A stretch of DNA of 64,000 bases from Lachnospiraceae bacterium (GCA_017962105.1 JAGCVY010000094.1:110213-174212); one strand, 5' to 3'. Shown: positions 17,652-27,305, numbered from the stretch's first letter. Notes: generated by a model from the letters alone, not told the origin. Program-made: numbers and translations.

Positions 17652-19016
17652 CTAGTTTTTAAAGCTGTGGATCGGCGCAGGGATTCTTCCTGTCCGATTG
17701 ACAAATGCATCGCATCCGAACGGATTGACCGGCATGATCGGCGCATACCCCAAAAGTCCGCCGAATTCCGCCTGCTCTCCGACTCCCTTTCCGATCACCG
17801 GAATGAGTCGAACCGCCGTTGTCTTCTGGTTCACCATTCCGATCGCCATCTCATCGGCGATGATCCCGGAGAGGGTTGCGGCACTTGTATCACCGGGAAT
17901 GGCGATCATGTCAAGTCCTACCGAACATACGCAGGTCATGGCCTCGAGCTTCTCAAGCGTCAGGCATCCGGCGTTGACCGCGTCGATCATTCCCTGGTCC
18001 TCACTCACGGGGATAAAGGCGCCGCTCAATCCACCGACATAGGAGGACGCCATAACGCCTCCTTTCTTCACCTGATCGTTCAAAAGAGCAAGAGCTGCGG
18101 TTGTTCCGGGAGCGCCCGGATACTCCAGACCGATCTCCTGAAGGATTTCCGCAACGGAATCGCCCACCGCCGGAGTCGGAGCCAGGGACAGATCAACAAT
18201 TCCGAAGGGAACGCCGAGCATCTCGGAGGCTCTCTTTGCAACAAGCTGACCGACTCGCGTAATCTTGAAGGCGGTCTTCTTGATCGTCTCACAGAGCACC
18301 TCAAAGCTCTCTCCGCGAACGGATTCGAGCGCTTTCTTGACAACTCCGGGGCCGCTGACGCCGACGTTGATCACGGCGTCTGCCTCGGTAACTCCGTGAA
18401 ATGCTCCCGCCATAAACGGGTTATCGTCGGGAGCGTTGCAGAACACCACAAGCTTTGCACATCCGATGGAATCGGCGTCGGCAGTTTTCTCGGCGGTCTG
18501 ACGGATCACCTGACCCATAAGCCGGACGGCGTCCATATTGATACCGGTCCTCGTGGATCCGACATTGACGGAACTGCACACACGCTCGGTATTGGAAAGA
18601 GCTTCCGGTATGGAACGCATCAAAAGCGCATCGGCGGAGGTCATGCCCTTTGCAACGACAGCGGAATATCCGCCGAGGAAATTGACGCCCACATCCTTGG
18701 CAGCACGGTCCAGCTCCTTTGCGATCTCTACGAAATCTTCTTCCGAGCGGCATGCGGCGGCGCCGATAATCCCGATGGGCGTGACGCTGATCCTCTTGTT
18801 GACGACAGGGATCCCGTATTCTCTTCCGATCTCATCACCGGTATTCACAAGGTTTCCGGCAAGACCGAGAATCTTGTCGCGGATTTTCGTGCACAGCGTT
18901 GTACGGTCTGCGTCAATACAGTCCAACAGGCTGATGCCCATGGTGATCGTACGAACATCCAGATTTTCCTTTTCGATCATCTGGTTTGTTTCCAATATTT
19001 CACTTCTGCTGATCAT
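17652..19016 (-). CDS. PFL (UPF0210/DUF711) family protein
   Basis: A 454-residue protein of the PFL/UPF0210 family, distantly related to pyruvate formate-lyase and ribonucleotide reductase folds but without a known reaction. Recognisable features are [14 protein letters not shown] near the start, [67 protein letters not shown] and [18 protein letters not shown] 19016 is chosen because GAAGGAG precedes it. It lies 32 bases after an ACT-domain gene; this two-gene arrangement is widely conserved in Bacillota and Actinobacteria. Its function is unknown. Confidence 0.9.
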   Translation of the reverse strand: MISRSEILETNQMIEKENLDVRTITMGISLLDCIDADRTTLCTKIRDKILGLAGNLVNTGDEIGREYGIPVVNKRISVTPIGIIGAAACRSEEDFVEIAKELDRAAKDVGVNFLGGYSAVVAKGMTSADALLMRSIPEALSNTERVCSSVNVGSTRTGINMDAVRLMGQVIRQTAEKTADADSIGCAKLVVFCNAPDDNPFMAGAFHGVTEADAVINVGVSGPGVVKKALESVRGESFEVLCETIKKTAFKITRVGQLVAKRASEMLGVPFGIVDLSLAPTPAVGDSVAEILQEIGLEYPGAPGTTAALALLNDQVKKGGVMASSYVGGLSGAFIPVSEDQGMIDAVNAGCLTLEKLEAMTCVCSVGLDMIAIPGDTSAATLSGIIADEMAIGMVNQKTTAVRLIPVIGKGVGEQAEFGGLLGYAPIMPVNPFGCDAFVNRTGRIPAPIHSFKN

Positions 19017-19048
19017 AGTAACTCCTTCAGAGGATTTGTTAATGAAAG

Positions 19049-19321
19049 TCAAATCCTGTGCATCATATCGAAAATGTCCTCAAGCTGGATCCGGATCACG
19101 CATCCGATGGTTTTTCCGACTTCACCAAGCTCCTCGGAAATGGTATCGAAACTCTTCGCCGATGCTCCGACCTCAACAACCATCATCATGTTGAAATATC
19201 CTCCGACGATCGTCTGGGAAATGTCAAGGATGTTGATGTTGCTGTCCGCCAGGTAGGTACATACCTTTGCGATGATGCCGACACAGTCTCGTCCCACTAC
19301 CGTAATGATTGCTTTTTTCAT
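19049..19321 (-). CDS. ACT domain protein (UPF0237)
   Basis: A 90-residue stand-alone ACT domain ([59 protein letters not shown]), family UPF0237. ACT domains bind amino acids or other small ligands and usually regulate a partner enzyme. ATG 19321 is used; upstream codons in the frame overlap the hydrolase gene and have no homology. It is cotranscribed with the PFL protein, so it is probably that protein's ligand-sensing partner. This last point is inferred from linkage. Confidence 0.9.
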   Translation of the reverse strand: MKKAIITVVGRDCVGIIAKVCTYLADSNINILDISQTIVGGYFNMMMVVEVGASAKSFDTISEELGEVGKTIGCVIRIQLEDIFDMMHRI

Positions 19322-19337
19322 AACACTGCCTCCAGTT

Positions 19338-20132
19338 TTATACTTCGATCGCATCCGTCGGAAAATCCCGGCGGGCAACGAAGATCTCAGGTTTTTCGTC
19401 CGGATACTGCCAATTCTTCCGGACCACATCCAAAGCGTTTGCCAAAGCAAGCTCCGGATAATTATTTTCCTTGCTCAGATGAGCTAAAATGATATGCCGC
19501 AGTTTCCTGTGGAACACGGAAACCATGAGGCTTCCGCAGTCATCGTTGGAAAGATGTCCGTAGGCGCCCATGATCCGCTTTTTCAGATGATATGGATACG
19601 GGCCTACAAGCAGCATGTCACGGTCGTAATTGGATTCCAATAAAACCGCATCCGCGTCGGAAAGGTGTCGCACGATCGTATCATCATAGCATCCCAGATC
19701 TGTCGCCATCGCAAAATACCGTCCGCAGGATCGGATCCCGTAGGCCACCGGTTTGGCGGCGTCGTGCGAGGTGTAGCAGGAAGATATTTCCGCATCCTTC
19801 ACCTTTACGATCACGCCGGGCGTGATCGAATGAAACAGCTCGGTGGAAAGCGGTTTCCCGGTGTTCGAGTTCAATATGGCCTGCAGCGTCTCATGGGTCC
19901 CGTACACATCGGCCCGGTATCGCCGCAAAAACACGGGAAGCCCTGCAATGTGATCGCAATGTTCGTGAGTGATCAGGATCGCGTCTATGGTCTCGGGTTC
20001 GATCCCGAAGCTGCACAGACCCTCTACAATCCTCTTAGCGGAAACCCCGGCATCGATCAGTATGCGCGCCTCATCCGTGACAACGCAGGTACAGTTACCG
20101 CTGCTTCCGCTGGCAATACTAATGATCTTCAA
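19338..20132 (-). CDS. WalJ/YycJ-like metallo-beta-lactamase fold hydrolase
   Basis: A 264-residue MBL-fold protein similar to WalJ (YycJ/VicX), a 5'-3' double-strand DNA exonuclease-like enzyme linked in other Bacillota to the WalRK system. Signatures are ISIASGSSGNCTCV, the metal motif ITHEHCDHIAGL (near residue 55), MATDLG, LLESNYD and LSNDDCGSLMV. Here it is not adjacent to a walRK pair but sits after coaE, overlapping its stop by four bases (ATGA). The family is clear; the substrate is inferred. Confidence 0.88.
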   Translation of the reverse strand: MKIISIASGSSGNCTCVVTDEARILIDAGVSAKRIVEGLCSFGIEPETIDAILITHEHCDHIAGLPVFLRRYRADVYGTHETLQAILNSNTGKPLSTELFHSITPGVIVKVKDAEISSCYTSHDAAKPVAYGIRSCGRYFAMATDLGCYDDTIVRHLSDADAVLLESNYDRDMLLVGPYPYHLKKRIMGAYGHLSNDDCGSLMVSVFHRKLRHIILAHLSKENNYPELALANALDVVRKNWQYPDEKPEIFVARRDFPTDAIEV

Positions 20133-20758
20133 CTTGTTCTCCCGGCAATATGATTTCTTTTTCGGATATCGTCAAGGTAAAAGCTTACCTGACGAAGGAT
20201 CCCGATCTGCGTGATCGCTGCATCATTATCAAGGATCCGCTCGCAGTAATCAAACATAGCGCTCTGCGGGACCTGTGACGCAAACAGTGAGGCAATCCGC
20301 TCGTTGGAATATCCTCGTGTCTCCCGAAGTCTGCGGGCGCGGGTCTCATCCTTTGCAAAGACAAGCCACAATTCATCGCAGAAGGAACGATATCCTGCTT
20401 TCTCCGCAAGCGCCGACTCCACGAAGACGAACTCGGTTCCCGCCTGACGGTATTCCGCTAACAGTTCGTTGATCCGGCGGATCGTGGCGGGATGCGAAAG
20501 TTCATTTAGCTTAAGAAGCGCCTGTTCGTCGGAAAATACGACCGAAGCAAGCTTTGCACGGTCGAGCCGTCCCTCGGAATCAAGAAAACCTTCTCCGAAT
20601 TCCCGGCGGATCGTTTCGAACACTTCTCCCCCGGGCTCCTGAAGTTTGCGGCATTCCGAATCGGAATCGATCACAGGGATGCCAAGAGATTGCCGTATGC
20701 AATCGCACACGAAACTCTTTCCGCTTCCGGCACAACCGGTGATACCGATCACATACAT
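20129..20758 (-). CDS. coaE: Dephospho-CoA kinase
   Basis: CoaE phosphorylates dephospho-CoA at the 3' ribose hydroxyl, the last step of coenzyme A synthesis. The 209-residue product has the P-loop GITGCAGSGKSFV at residues 5-17, IDSDSECRKL (substrate binding), HPATIRRI and FVFVESALAEKAGY, with VFAKDETRARRL further on. Where most CoaE have DADxI, this has DSDSE. It begins 15 bases after polA and overlaps the WalJ-like gene. Overall length is typical. Confidence 0.93.
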   Translation of the reverse strand: MYVIGITGCAGSGKSFVCDCIRQSLGIPVIDSDSECRKLQEPGGEVFETIRREFGEGFLDSEGRLDRAKLASVVFSDEQALLKLNELSHPATIRRINELLAEYRQAGTEFVFVESALAEKAGYRSFCDELWLVFAKDETRARRLRETRGYSNERIASLFASQVPQSAMFDYCERILDNDAAITQIGILRQVSFYLDDIRKRNHIAGRTS

Positions 20759-20773
20759 GGCGTTCTCCTTTCG

Positions 20774-23539
20774 TTATTTCGCTTCAAACCAGGATTTTCC
20801 ACAGTGGATCTCCGCCTCCAGCGGAACAGAGAGGTCTGCGACATGTTCAAACGCATCCTTTATCATTGCGCATACGGTTTCCTGTTCCGCCACGGGGACT
20901 TCCAAGAGAAGTTCGTCGTGAACCTGCAAAAGCACTCGTGACGCAAGGCCCATCTCCCGAAGTTTCCGGTCCACGGAGAGCATCGCAAGCTTCATGATAT
21001 CCGCAGCGGTTCCCTGGATCGGCGAGTTCATTGCAACCCGTTCCCCGAAGGCACGCTTCTGGAACTCGGTGGATGACAGTTCGGGGATCGGACGGATCCT
21101 GCCGTACGCCGTGCGTACGAATCCGTTTTTCCTGGCGCTTTCCACGGTTTCGTCCAGATAGTGTTTCACGCGCGGAAACCGCTCAAAATAGCCGTTGATA
21201 TACTCTTCCGCAGTATTTCTCGTGATACCGAGATCCTGCGCAAGGGAAAACGAACTGATGCCGTAGAGGATCCCGAAGTTCACGGCCTTGGCTGCGGTAC
21301 GCTGCTCGGACGTGACATCATCATAGGGGATCCCGAACACTTCGCTGGCGGTTAATCGGTGGATATCCGCAGCCTTATGGTAGGCCTTCTGCAGTTCGGA
21401 GTCTCCGGAGAGATGCGCCATCAGACGCAGCTCGATCTGCGAGTAGTCGGCGTCGACGAAGACACAGCCTTCCGCAGGCACAAACGCTTTTCGGATATCC
21501 CGCCCAAGTTCGGTTCTCGCGGGAATATTCTGAAGGTTCGGATCTGTGGAGCTCAGCCGTCCCGTTGCGGTGACCGTCTGACGGAATGTTGTATGGATCC
21601 TTCCGTCCTCCGCAATATCATCCTCGAGAGCATCCGCATAGGTGGAATACAGTTTCGCATATTGACGGTAACGAAGCACTTCCGAAATGATCGGGTGCTT
21701 GTCCGTAAGCTTTTCAAGGATTTCCGCAGAAGTGGTATATGCCTTTTTGGTCTTCTTCGGATACGGGATCTGCAGTTTCTCAAACAGTACTTCGCCAAGC
21801 TGTTTCGGGGAATTTACGTTGAATTCGCAGCCCGCAAGCTCCTGCACTTTCGCCCGGGCATTTTCCATCTCCACGCTGAGCTTAGCGGCAAATGTCCGAA
21901 GCGCACCTCGGTCTACCAGAATGCCGGTCTGCTCCATATCGTGAAGTACCCACAAAAGAGGCGTTTCAATCTCCCGGAACAGGCTTTCCAGGCCGGCATC
22001 GACAATCTTCTCCGACAACAGTTTGCCGGCTGTCAGGGCAAGGGCCGCGATCTCGGCGGTATCTGCCTCCGCGGATTCGCCGGGGAGCCACTCACTGCAG
22101 ATATCGGCGGCGCTGTGCATCACCGTGAGGGGCCGAAGCAGATAATCCATCAGGGAGACATCACAGAGTCGGCTTCCCCGTCCGAAAATGCCGCACCAGT
22201 CCTCCTTTGCCCGGAAGCAGAACACGTCGCGATCCGAGGCAATCTGACGAAGGAATCCGTAAATCTTCTCCTCCGTGTCCTCCTGAAAAGGAAAACGGTA
22301 GATCACCGAACCCATGGCAACGGCGAGTACGCGGTTTGAGGAAGCAATTCCGAACGCAGCCATCCAGTCTTCCGCGTCATTTTCGGCAGTGGTAACAATA
22401 CCGACAGGCTCCGTTGAGGCGAGAATCTGCTTAGTCACAGCATCCATCGTATCGTCGGAAACCGTAACCGTATCGAACTGCATACGCGGAGCCGTACATT
22501 CCGGAAGCGGAATCGAACGGATTTCCAGTTCCTGCAGCACCTTCGCAAGCTCCGGATAATTTATATGAACCTTAAGGTCTGAAATCTTATCGTCAATGGG
22601 AATATCCCGCTTGATCGTCGCAAGGTCGCGGCTTAAGCGCGCCGCACGCTCTCCCACAAGGGCATCCCCGTCCTCCTTCATAAGGGTTCCTATGGGATTT
22701 TTGTGGATCCCGAGGCTTTCCTTGTAAAACGCAGCCAGTGCTTTCTCACCCTCCGGACCGGCCTCATGGATCGCGGAATACAGCGCATCCACGGTCTTGT
22801 AATGCACGATCAGTGAGAGTGCCGTCTTTGCACCAATCCCCGGCACACCCTTGATATTGTCGGACGTATCGCCCTGAAGGCCCTTAAGCTCTGCAATCCC
22901 GGCAGGACCGACGCCGAACTCGGAACGGATCCGGTCGGGCGTCATGGGGAACGTCTTCTCGGGAACCCTGGACTGTTCCTTTTTGTTCCCGTACTTGGCA
23001 AACAGCTCGTCGGCTTTCTTTTGTGCCTGCTGCAACAGCCAGATTGTGGTTTTCTCATCGGCCAGCTGCAGGTAATCGTGGTCTTTTGTGAGAATCTTGA
23101 CCGGCATCTCCCCCTCGAAAAGCGCAGCGAGGGTTCCGCTGTAATCGTCCGCCTCAAACTCGGTGGACATGTACTGCTTCACGCCGATCCTCTTCAGGAC
23201 ATCCTGACAGAGGGCAAACTGTTCCCGCATAGGAACGATGGTCTCCGACCGGTTTGCCTTGTATTCCGGGTACATGCGTCTGCGGAAGGTCTCACGGGTG
23301 AGGTCCCAGGTAACCGCAAGGCAGGTCGGCTTCAGCTGGCGCAGGATCTTCAGCAGATACCGGATAAATCCGTAGATTCCGTTGGTATAGACGCCTGCCG
23401 ACGTCTGCATGATCTTCGGAAAATACTTTTCCTTCTCTTCCGTAGTCTTTGCCATCAAAACAGTCGGCGGGAGGTTTCCGTAAAACTGTGTGGACAACAG
23501 GCTGGAACCGTCAATGATCAACAAATATTCATCGTCCAT
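20774..23539 (-). CDS. polA: DNA polymerase I (proofreading site apparently lost)
   Basis: PolA fills gaps and removes RNA primers. From ATG 23539 (AGGAG eight bases upstream; a GTG nine bases earlier is possible) the product has 921 residues. The N-terminal 5'-nuclease (1-310) has LIIDGSS, EADDYSGTLAA, TKDHDYLQL and GDTSDNIKGVPGIGAKTA. The middle 3'-5' exonuclease-like domain (about 360-520) lacks the catalytic D-x-E motif, so proofreading is probably absent, as in many Bacillota. The polymerase domain carries motif A DYSQIELRLMAHLSGD, the O helix RTAAKAVNFGILYGIS and motif C QVHDELLLEVP. It overlaps the zinc-finger gene upstream by 11 bases. Confidence 0.95.
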   Translation of the reverse strand: MDDEYLLIIDGSSLLSTQFYGNLPPTVLMAKTTEEKEKYFPKIMQTSAGVYTNGIYGFIRYLLKILRQLKPTCLAVTWDLTRETFRRRMYPEYKANRSETIVPMREQFALCQDVLKRIGVKQYMSTEFEADDYSGTLAALFEGEMPVKILTKDHDYLQLADEKTTIWLLQQAQKKADELFAKYGNKKEQSRVPEKTFPMTPDRIRSEFGVGPAGIAELKGLQGDTSDNIKGVPGIGAKTALSLIVHYKTVDALYSAIHEAGPEGEKALAAFYKESLGIHKNPIGTLMKEDGDALVGERAARLSRDLATIKRDIPIDDKISDLKVHINYPELAKVLQELEIRSIPLPECTAPRMQFDTVTVSDDTMDAVTKQILASTEPVGIVTTAENDAEDWMAAFGIASSNRVLAVAMGSVIYRFPFQEDTEEKIYGFLRQIASDRDVFCFRAKEDWCGIFGRGSRLCDVSLMDYLLRPLTVMHSAADICSEWLPGESAEADTAEIAALALTAGKLLSEKIVDAGLESLFREIETPLLWVLHDMEQTGILVDRGALRTFAAKLSVEMENARAKVQELAGCEFNVNSPKQLGEVLFEKLQIPYPKKTKKAYTTSAEILEKLTDKHPIISEVLRYRQYAKLYSTYADALEDDIAEDGRIHTTFRQTVTATGRLSSTDPNLQNIPARTELGRDIRKAFVPAEGCVFVDADYSQIELRLMAHLSGDSELQKAYHKAADIHRLTASEVFGIPYDDVTSEQRTAAKAVNFGILYGISSFSLAQDLGITRNTAEEYINGYFERFPRVKHYLDETVESARKNGFVRTAYGRIRPIPELSSTEFQKRAFGERVAMNSPIQGTAADIMKLAMLSVDRKLREMGLASRVLLQVHDELLLEVPVAEQETVCAMIKDAFEHVADLSVPLEAEIHCGKSWFEAK

Positions 23540-24029
23540 TGTCCTCACTCCTTTCCTTATCCAGCTCCCAAAGCTTTGTGATCGCTTCCTCGTTGTACTC
23601 CCGGATCGCCTTCTTCACGGGGTCGGACTCCTCCGGGATCCCGTAATGCTTCAGGGAATACGACTCTGTGCTTCCCTCCGGCAGATAATACTTTGCGGTT
23701 GCATAGGTGCTGGCAGCGGTACAAGGGATCGCAAGCAGCATAAGCGCCGCAACGATCGCCCTTTTATAGTGTCCTTTTCTCTTCTTCCGCAGGAGATACT
23801 GCCGCGAACGGGCAAGCTCCTGCATCAGCTCCTTGGAATAATCGGTCGAAAAATCCTGATCCCGGTTGATCTGCTCGATCGCCTTGGTGATCGAGTAATC
23901 CGTCATCAGATTATCCCTGCAGGACTCACAGGTTTCGATATGCGAAATATACTCGGAAAGCACGTCATCCGACAGTCCTTCGGCAAGATAACGGTCATTC
24001 AGTTTCATAACAGTACGACAGTCCATCAT
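23529..24029 (-). CDS. Zinc-finger anti-sigma-like membrane protein
   Basis: A 166-residue protein with an N-terminal zf-HC2-like zinc finger (Cys4, His30-x3-Cys34-x2-Cys37), as in ZAS anti-sigma factors, then a basic stretch RKKRKGHYKR and one transmembrane helix (about 90-110), followed by an extracytoplasmic region of about 55 residues. Such proteins normally sequester an ECF sigma factor, but no sigma gene is adjacent: polA follows directly, overlapping by 11 bases. It may be an orphan anti-sigma factor or a metal/redox sensor. GGAAAGGAG precedes the double ATG at 24029/24026. Confidence 0.75.
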   Translation of the reverse strand: MMDCRTVMKLNDRYLAEGLSDDVLSEYISHIETCESCRDNLMTDYSITKAIEQINRDQDFSTDYSKELMQELARSRQYLLRKKRKGHYKRAIVAALMLLAIPCTAASTYATAKYYLPEGSTESYSLKHYGIPEESDPVKKAIREYNEEAITKLWELDKERSEDNGR

Positions 24030-24054
24030 GACGTCTCCTTTCCGAAAAATGGGC

Positions 24055-24083
24055 TTGCATTTTACGTTTTACCGTGGTACAAT
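24055..24083 (+). promoter_or_regulatory. Promoter of tRNA-Leu
   Basis: -35 TTGCAT (24055-24060), 17-base spacer, -10 TACAAT (24078-24083), ending 11 bases before the mature tRNA 5' end. Consistent with a monocistronic tRNA unit on the plus strand. Confidence 0.7.
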
Positions 24084-24094
24084 CCACATTGTTC

Positions 24095-24177
24095 GCGGAT
24101 GTGGCGGAATGGCAGACGCATCAGACTCAAAATCTGACGGGCTTACACTCGTGCGGGTTCAAGTCCCGCCATCCGCA
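24095..24177 (+). tRNA. tRNA-Leu (CAA anticodon)
   Basis: An 83-nt type II tRNA. Acceptor stem GCGGATG/CATCCGC closes perfectly with discriminator A at 24177. The anticodon stem TCAGA/TCTGA encloses loop CTCAAAA, giving anticodon CAA, which reads UUG. A long variable arm (CGGGCTTACACTCGT) and T-arm GCGGG-TTCAAGT-CCCGC are present. A73 and the long arm are leucine identity elements. CCA is not encoded. One of the few plus-strand genes. Confidence 0.95.
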
Positions 24178-24180
24178 TTG

Positions 24181-24208
24181 CCGGGGGAATTCCCCCGGTA
24201 TTTTTTTC
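24181..24208. terminator. Intrinsic terminator after tRNA-Leu
   Basis: CCGGGGGAATTCCCCCGG (24181-24198) is a fully self-complementary hairpin followed by TATTTTTTT on the plus strand. It ends the tRNA-Leu transcript. It also lies just beyond the stop of the convergent MutS-like gene (24210), though on the minus strand no U-run follows. Confidence 0.85.
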
Positions 24209-24209
24209 T

Positions 24210-25727
24210 CTAATCTCCTAGGATCCGGTGGTACATCTCCATGCCGTATCCCGTTACGCCGGGCTCGCCGGAAGATATCCGGTATGTCCGCTCACCCTCC
24301 GTCGTTATCTCCGCCTGCAGGAACTGCGTGCGGGGATAATGCAGATCGTATGCCTTCTTCGCGTAGGTATAAATGTGCGTGACAAAGAAGCAGGTGACGT
24401 TATTTTCCGTAAAGGCACGGATGATGTCCTCGGCGATCTGCGCTGCTTCCCGCTCCGATGTCGTTGCAAAGGATTCGTTCAGGAAAATGATGGACCCGGC
24501 TTTCATATGATCCACAATCCGGGATAGGCGTCTCAGTTCCTCCTCAAGCTTTCCTGCAGTCATGGAGGAGTCTTCCCTTCTCACGAAATGCGTGTACAGT
24601 CCCTGGAAAACCTGGGTTGTCATGGCCTTCGCGGGGACAAACATCCCGCACTGCGCCATCAACTGGGCGATCGCGGCGCTTCGGATGAAGGTTGTCTTAC
24701 CACCGTTGTTTGTTCCGGTGATCAGGTACAGAAGCGTGTCCTCCCCCGTGATGGTGTTTACCATCGGGAGCTTCAGATTTCTAATGGCGATGCCGAGATC
24801 GTAAATATCGGTTGCGGCGATGGAATGTTCGCCGTTTACGATCTCCGGGAAGCAAACCGGATAAACCATGTTGATCATCTGGTTGTGCAGGTTGCAGCAG
24901 CCGTTGTAAAACGCAAGCTGGACCCGCAGGGAATCAAACAGCTTGATCAGCTCCCTGGAGAACCCTTCAAAGCAGGATGCCACATGCAGAAGCCCTGCGG
25001 TCTCCAGGTCAAGACAGTCTCTGTTCAGCTGCAGATCGTCATAGGAGATCCTTATCTCATTCTTATGGACCTTGGTCGCAAAAAGCGACTCCATAATATC
25101 GAATTTTCGTTTCGGCTGATACTCGGACAGCGAGTTTACGACAAACCCGTCCGCCTTTAAGCCCTTTCCGATACTGCCGCTGATCTGGATCTCACCGCCC
25201 TCACTGATGGCGCGGAGCATCGCGGTTTTCTCGTGGACAAGAGTCACAAAGTCCGTGTTGAATTCCTTTAAGAAATCGTCGTAGAAATCACGGAAAATAA
25301 CTCCCGTAAAATGTCCGTAGGTGTTGACGATCTCCGTCTTCAGCCGCTCCAATCCCTTTGCGAGAAGGTCCAGCTGTTCGATTGCCTGAATGACGCGGAC
25401 CGCGGGCAGCGGATTGCCTTTCTTCCGGTTTGTGCTCCGGAAGTTCGTGACATCGGTGACCACCTCCGCTACGGTCGCATAAAGAGACAGTATCGTCTTT
25501 TTGTTTCGGATCGCATCGCGCAGAGCGCTCTGCCGATGTAGTATATTTTCCCTGTCCGTCATCGGTGAGAGAAGTATGTTGCGGCACTGGGTATAGATGA
25601 AATTGTCATTTTTCGCCATGCTCTGGAGCACCGGCTCCAGCATCAGGTCATCGACAAGATCGGATTTAAACGGCGCAATATCTTCCTCAGCGACATACCC
25701 TCTTCGGTTTAACAGATAAGCTTTCAT
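24210..25727 (-). CDS. MutS-like ATPase A (no mismatch-recognition domain)
   Basis: A 505-residue MutS-family protein. The C-terminal ABC-type ATPase has Walker A TGTNNGGKTTFIR (338-350), signature-like SSMTAGKLEEEL (387-398), Walker B IIFLNESFATTS (413-424) and FFVTHIY. Here the usual TGPNMGGKST is altered. The N-terminal 330 residues are helical core/clamp-like; there is no N-terminal mismatch-binding domain (no F-x-E motif) and no Smr domain. It is therefore unlikely to be the canonical mismatch sensor or MutS2. It follows MutS-like B by 42 bases, suggesting the two form a heterodimer. Function unknown. Confidence 0.85.
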   Translation of the reverse strand: MKAYLLNRRGYVAEEDIAPFKSDLVDDLMLEPVLQSMAKNDNFIYTQCRNILLSPMTDRENILHRQSALRDAIRNKKTILSLYATVAEVVTDVTNFRSTNRKKGNPLPAVRVIQAIEQLDLLAKGLERLKTEIVNTYGHFTGVIFRDFYDDFLKEFNTDFVTLVHEKTAMLRAISEGGEIQISGSIGKGLKADGFVVNSLSEYQPKRKFDIMESLFATKVHKNEIRISYDDLQLNRDCLDLETAGLLHVASCFEGFSRELIKLFDSLRVQLAFYNGCCNLHNQMINMVYPVCFPEIVNGEHSIAATDIYDLGIAIRNLKLPMVNTITGEDTLLYLITGTNNGGKTTFIRSAAIAQLMAQCGMFVPAKAMTTQVFQGLYTHFVRREDSSMTAGKLEEELRRLSRIVDHMKAGSIIFLNESFATTSEREAAQIAEDIIRAFTENNVTCFFVTHIYTYAKKAYDLHYPRTQFLQAEITTEGERTYRISSGEPGVTGYGMEMYHRILGD

Positions 25728-25769
25728 GTTCGAATCGTACCTTTCCCCCGTCGGAATTCCATGCCTGTC

Positions 25770-27305
25770 TTAACGCTTGCGCAGCCGGTAGTTGATGTGG
25801 CTGAAGTCAAGCTTGTATTTGCTCACGATGGAATTCGCGTATGCGACTCCGTCGGCCTGCTTCCGCACGATGCGGAAGGTTCTGCGGTAGCTGCCATCCT
25901 CCACAACCGTCGCCACTAGGCTGACGTAATCGTCGGAATCAAACGCGATCTCAAAGGTATGCGTCACATAGAAGCAGATGGCGCCGCGGGACAACAGCCG
26001 CTTGAGTAAGTCGCGGCTCATCTGCAACGCATCCGCAGTCGGTGCTGATGTGAACAATTCGTTCAGGATCACGACGCTGCGGTTATCGATCCCGTTCAGC
26101 ATATCGCCGACGCGGACGATCTCATTGTACAGGCGTCCCTCCAGACTGTCGGAACCCTCGTCGTTCGAAAAATGAGTAAAGATTCCCGTGCAGTACGGCA
26201 GTTTACACACGCCTGCGGGAACGGGAAGCCCCATCATCCCGAAATAGAAGCACTGTCCGAAGGCACGGGCAAGGGTTGTCTTACCGCCCTGGTTCGGTCC
26301 GGTAACGATGATCGCCTTCTCAAAGTTTGCCTTCATGATGTCGTTGAGAACGACTTCCTCGTTGGATTTCATATAGTTGAGGGCAAGGACGATGTCGTAG
26401 CAGTCATCCATATACAATTCCTTGTCCTTGACCACAAGAGGCATGGTAATCGGCACTCCCCAACTCTTCACGCGGTCCATGTAGTCGAGATTGGCGATAT
26501 AAAACCGCAGCTCCCGGATAAGGTCCAAAATCTCCTGCGAGATGACGTCCGGTCCTTTTGTCCCGAAGGCTTCCAGCTGAAGAAACAGCTGGCGGTTCTC
26601 CCTCTCGAGCTGCTTTAAGATAAACGTCTCGAGAGGCGACAGATCCATGGACGGGAACGGCGGTTCGCGGAACGGAACATAGTCCTCATACTGCATGGTC
26701 TTGGCTAACGCGGCGCGGATCGGCGCGCAGTAATCCTCAAAGCTGTAGGCGAGATCAAATGTTGCCTTCTCCTTGTTGAGGGTCAGGTGGAACCGAAGCT
26801 TCGCAAACTCCCGGTTCAGTGCGATGGCCGATTCCCGAAGACGCTTTACGCTCGAGGAGTTCAGACAGTGAAACAATTCCTGATGCAGTGCGTAAAATGC
26901 CCGGGACTGCGGAGGCGTCGTGTTAAACTCCACACACAGATCCTCCATCGCCTGATAATAGGATGTCACACAGTCCACATACCATTTGCATTTTTGGATC
27001 GTGGATGTGACAGAATCCGCGCTCTGCCGGCAGATGACCGCCTCCCCGATCCTCCCGATAAATGATGTGATCGCATCCCTTACCGAAGGCGTCAGCAGGT
27101 CTTTCACAATCTCCTGACGGTATTTTACGCCCTCGTATGTTCCGCAAAACAGCTTAAAATACGGCTTCAATTCCGGTTCTTCGTAAAATTCCGCAATCCG
27201 GTCCGCGTACTGGTCCAGATTCAGATCGCGGAAAAATCCGGGCTCTGCCAGCTCGGATATCTCAGCGTACGATAATGTCTGTTCCGGATCAAACAAACTA
27301 ACCAT
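25770..27305 (-). CDS. MutS-like ATPase B (no mismatch-recognition domain)
   Basis: A 511-residue MutS-family protein. Walker A TGPNQGGKTT is at 335-344, a signature-like region at DSLEGRLYNEI (387-397), Walker B VVILNELFTSAPT (411-423) and FYVTHTFEIA follow. Residues 1-330 are predominantly helical, with no mismatch-binding or connector domain recognisable. It shares domain layout with the adjacent MutS-like A but is strongly diverged from it. The catalytic Glu of Walker B (NE) is kept in both. GGGGGAGGACCGCC precedes ATG 27305. It follows the membrane-anchored CBM9-like gene by 30 bases, so the block is probably one operon. Confidence 0.85.
   Translation of the reverse strand: MVSLFDPEQTLSYAEISELAEPGFFRDLNLDQYADRIAEFYEEPELKPYFKLFCGTYEGVKYRQEIVKDLLTPSVRDAITSFIGRIGEAVICRQSADSVTSTIQKCKWYVDCVTSYYQAMEDLCVEFNTTPPQSRAFYALHQELFHCLNSSSVKRLRESAIALNREFAKLRFHLTLNKEKATFDLAYSFEDYCAPIRAALAKTMQYEDYVPFREPPFPSMDLSPLETFILKQLERENRQLFLQLEAFGTKGPDVISQEILDLIRELRFYIANLDYMDRVKSWGVPITMPLVVKDKELYMDDCYDIVLALNYMKSNEEVVLNDIMKANFEKAIIVTGPNQGGKTTLARAFGQCFYFGMMGLPVPAGVCKLPYCTGIFTHFSNDEGSDSLEGRLYNEIVRVGDMLNGIDNRSVVILNELFTSAPTADALQMSRDLLKRLLSRGAICFYVTHTFEIAFDSDDYVSLVATVVEDGSYRRTFRIVRKQADGVAYANSIVSKYKLDFSHINYRLRKR

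Noticed and set aside
17631-19256. 541-codon plus-strand frame opposite the PFL gene
   Set aside because: Antisense to a conserved family protein, no homology or start signal.
24100-24180. tRNA-Leu as a phage or island attachment site
   Set aside because: No integrase and no repeated 3' tRNA fragment is seen in the window.
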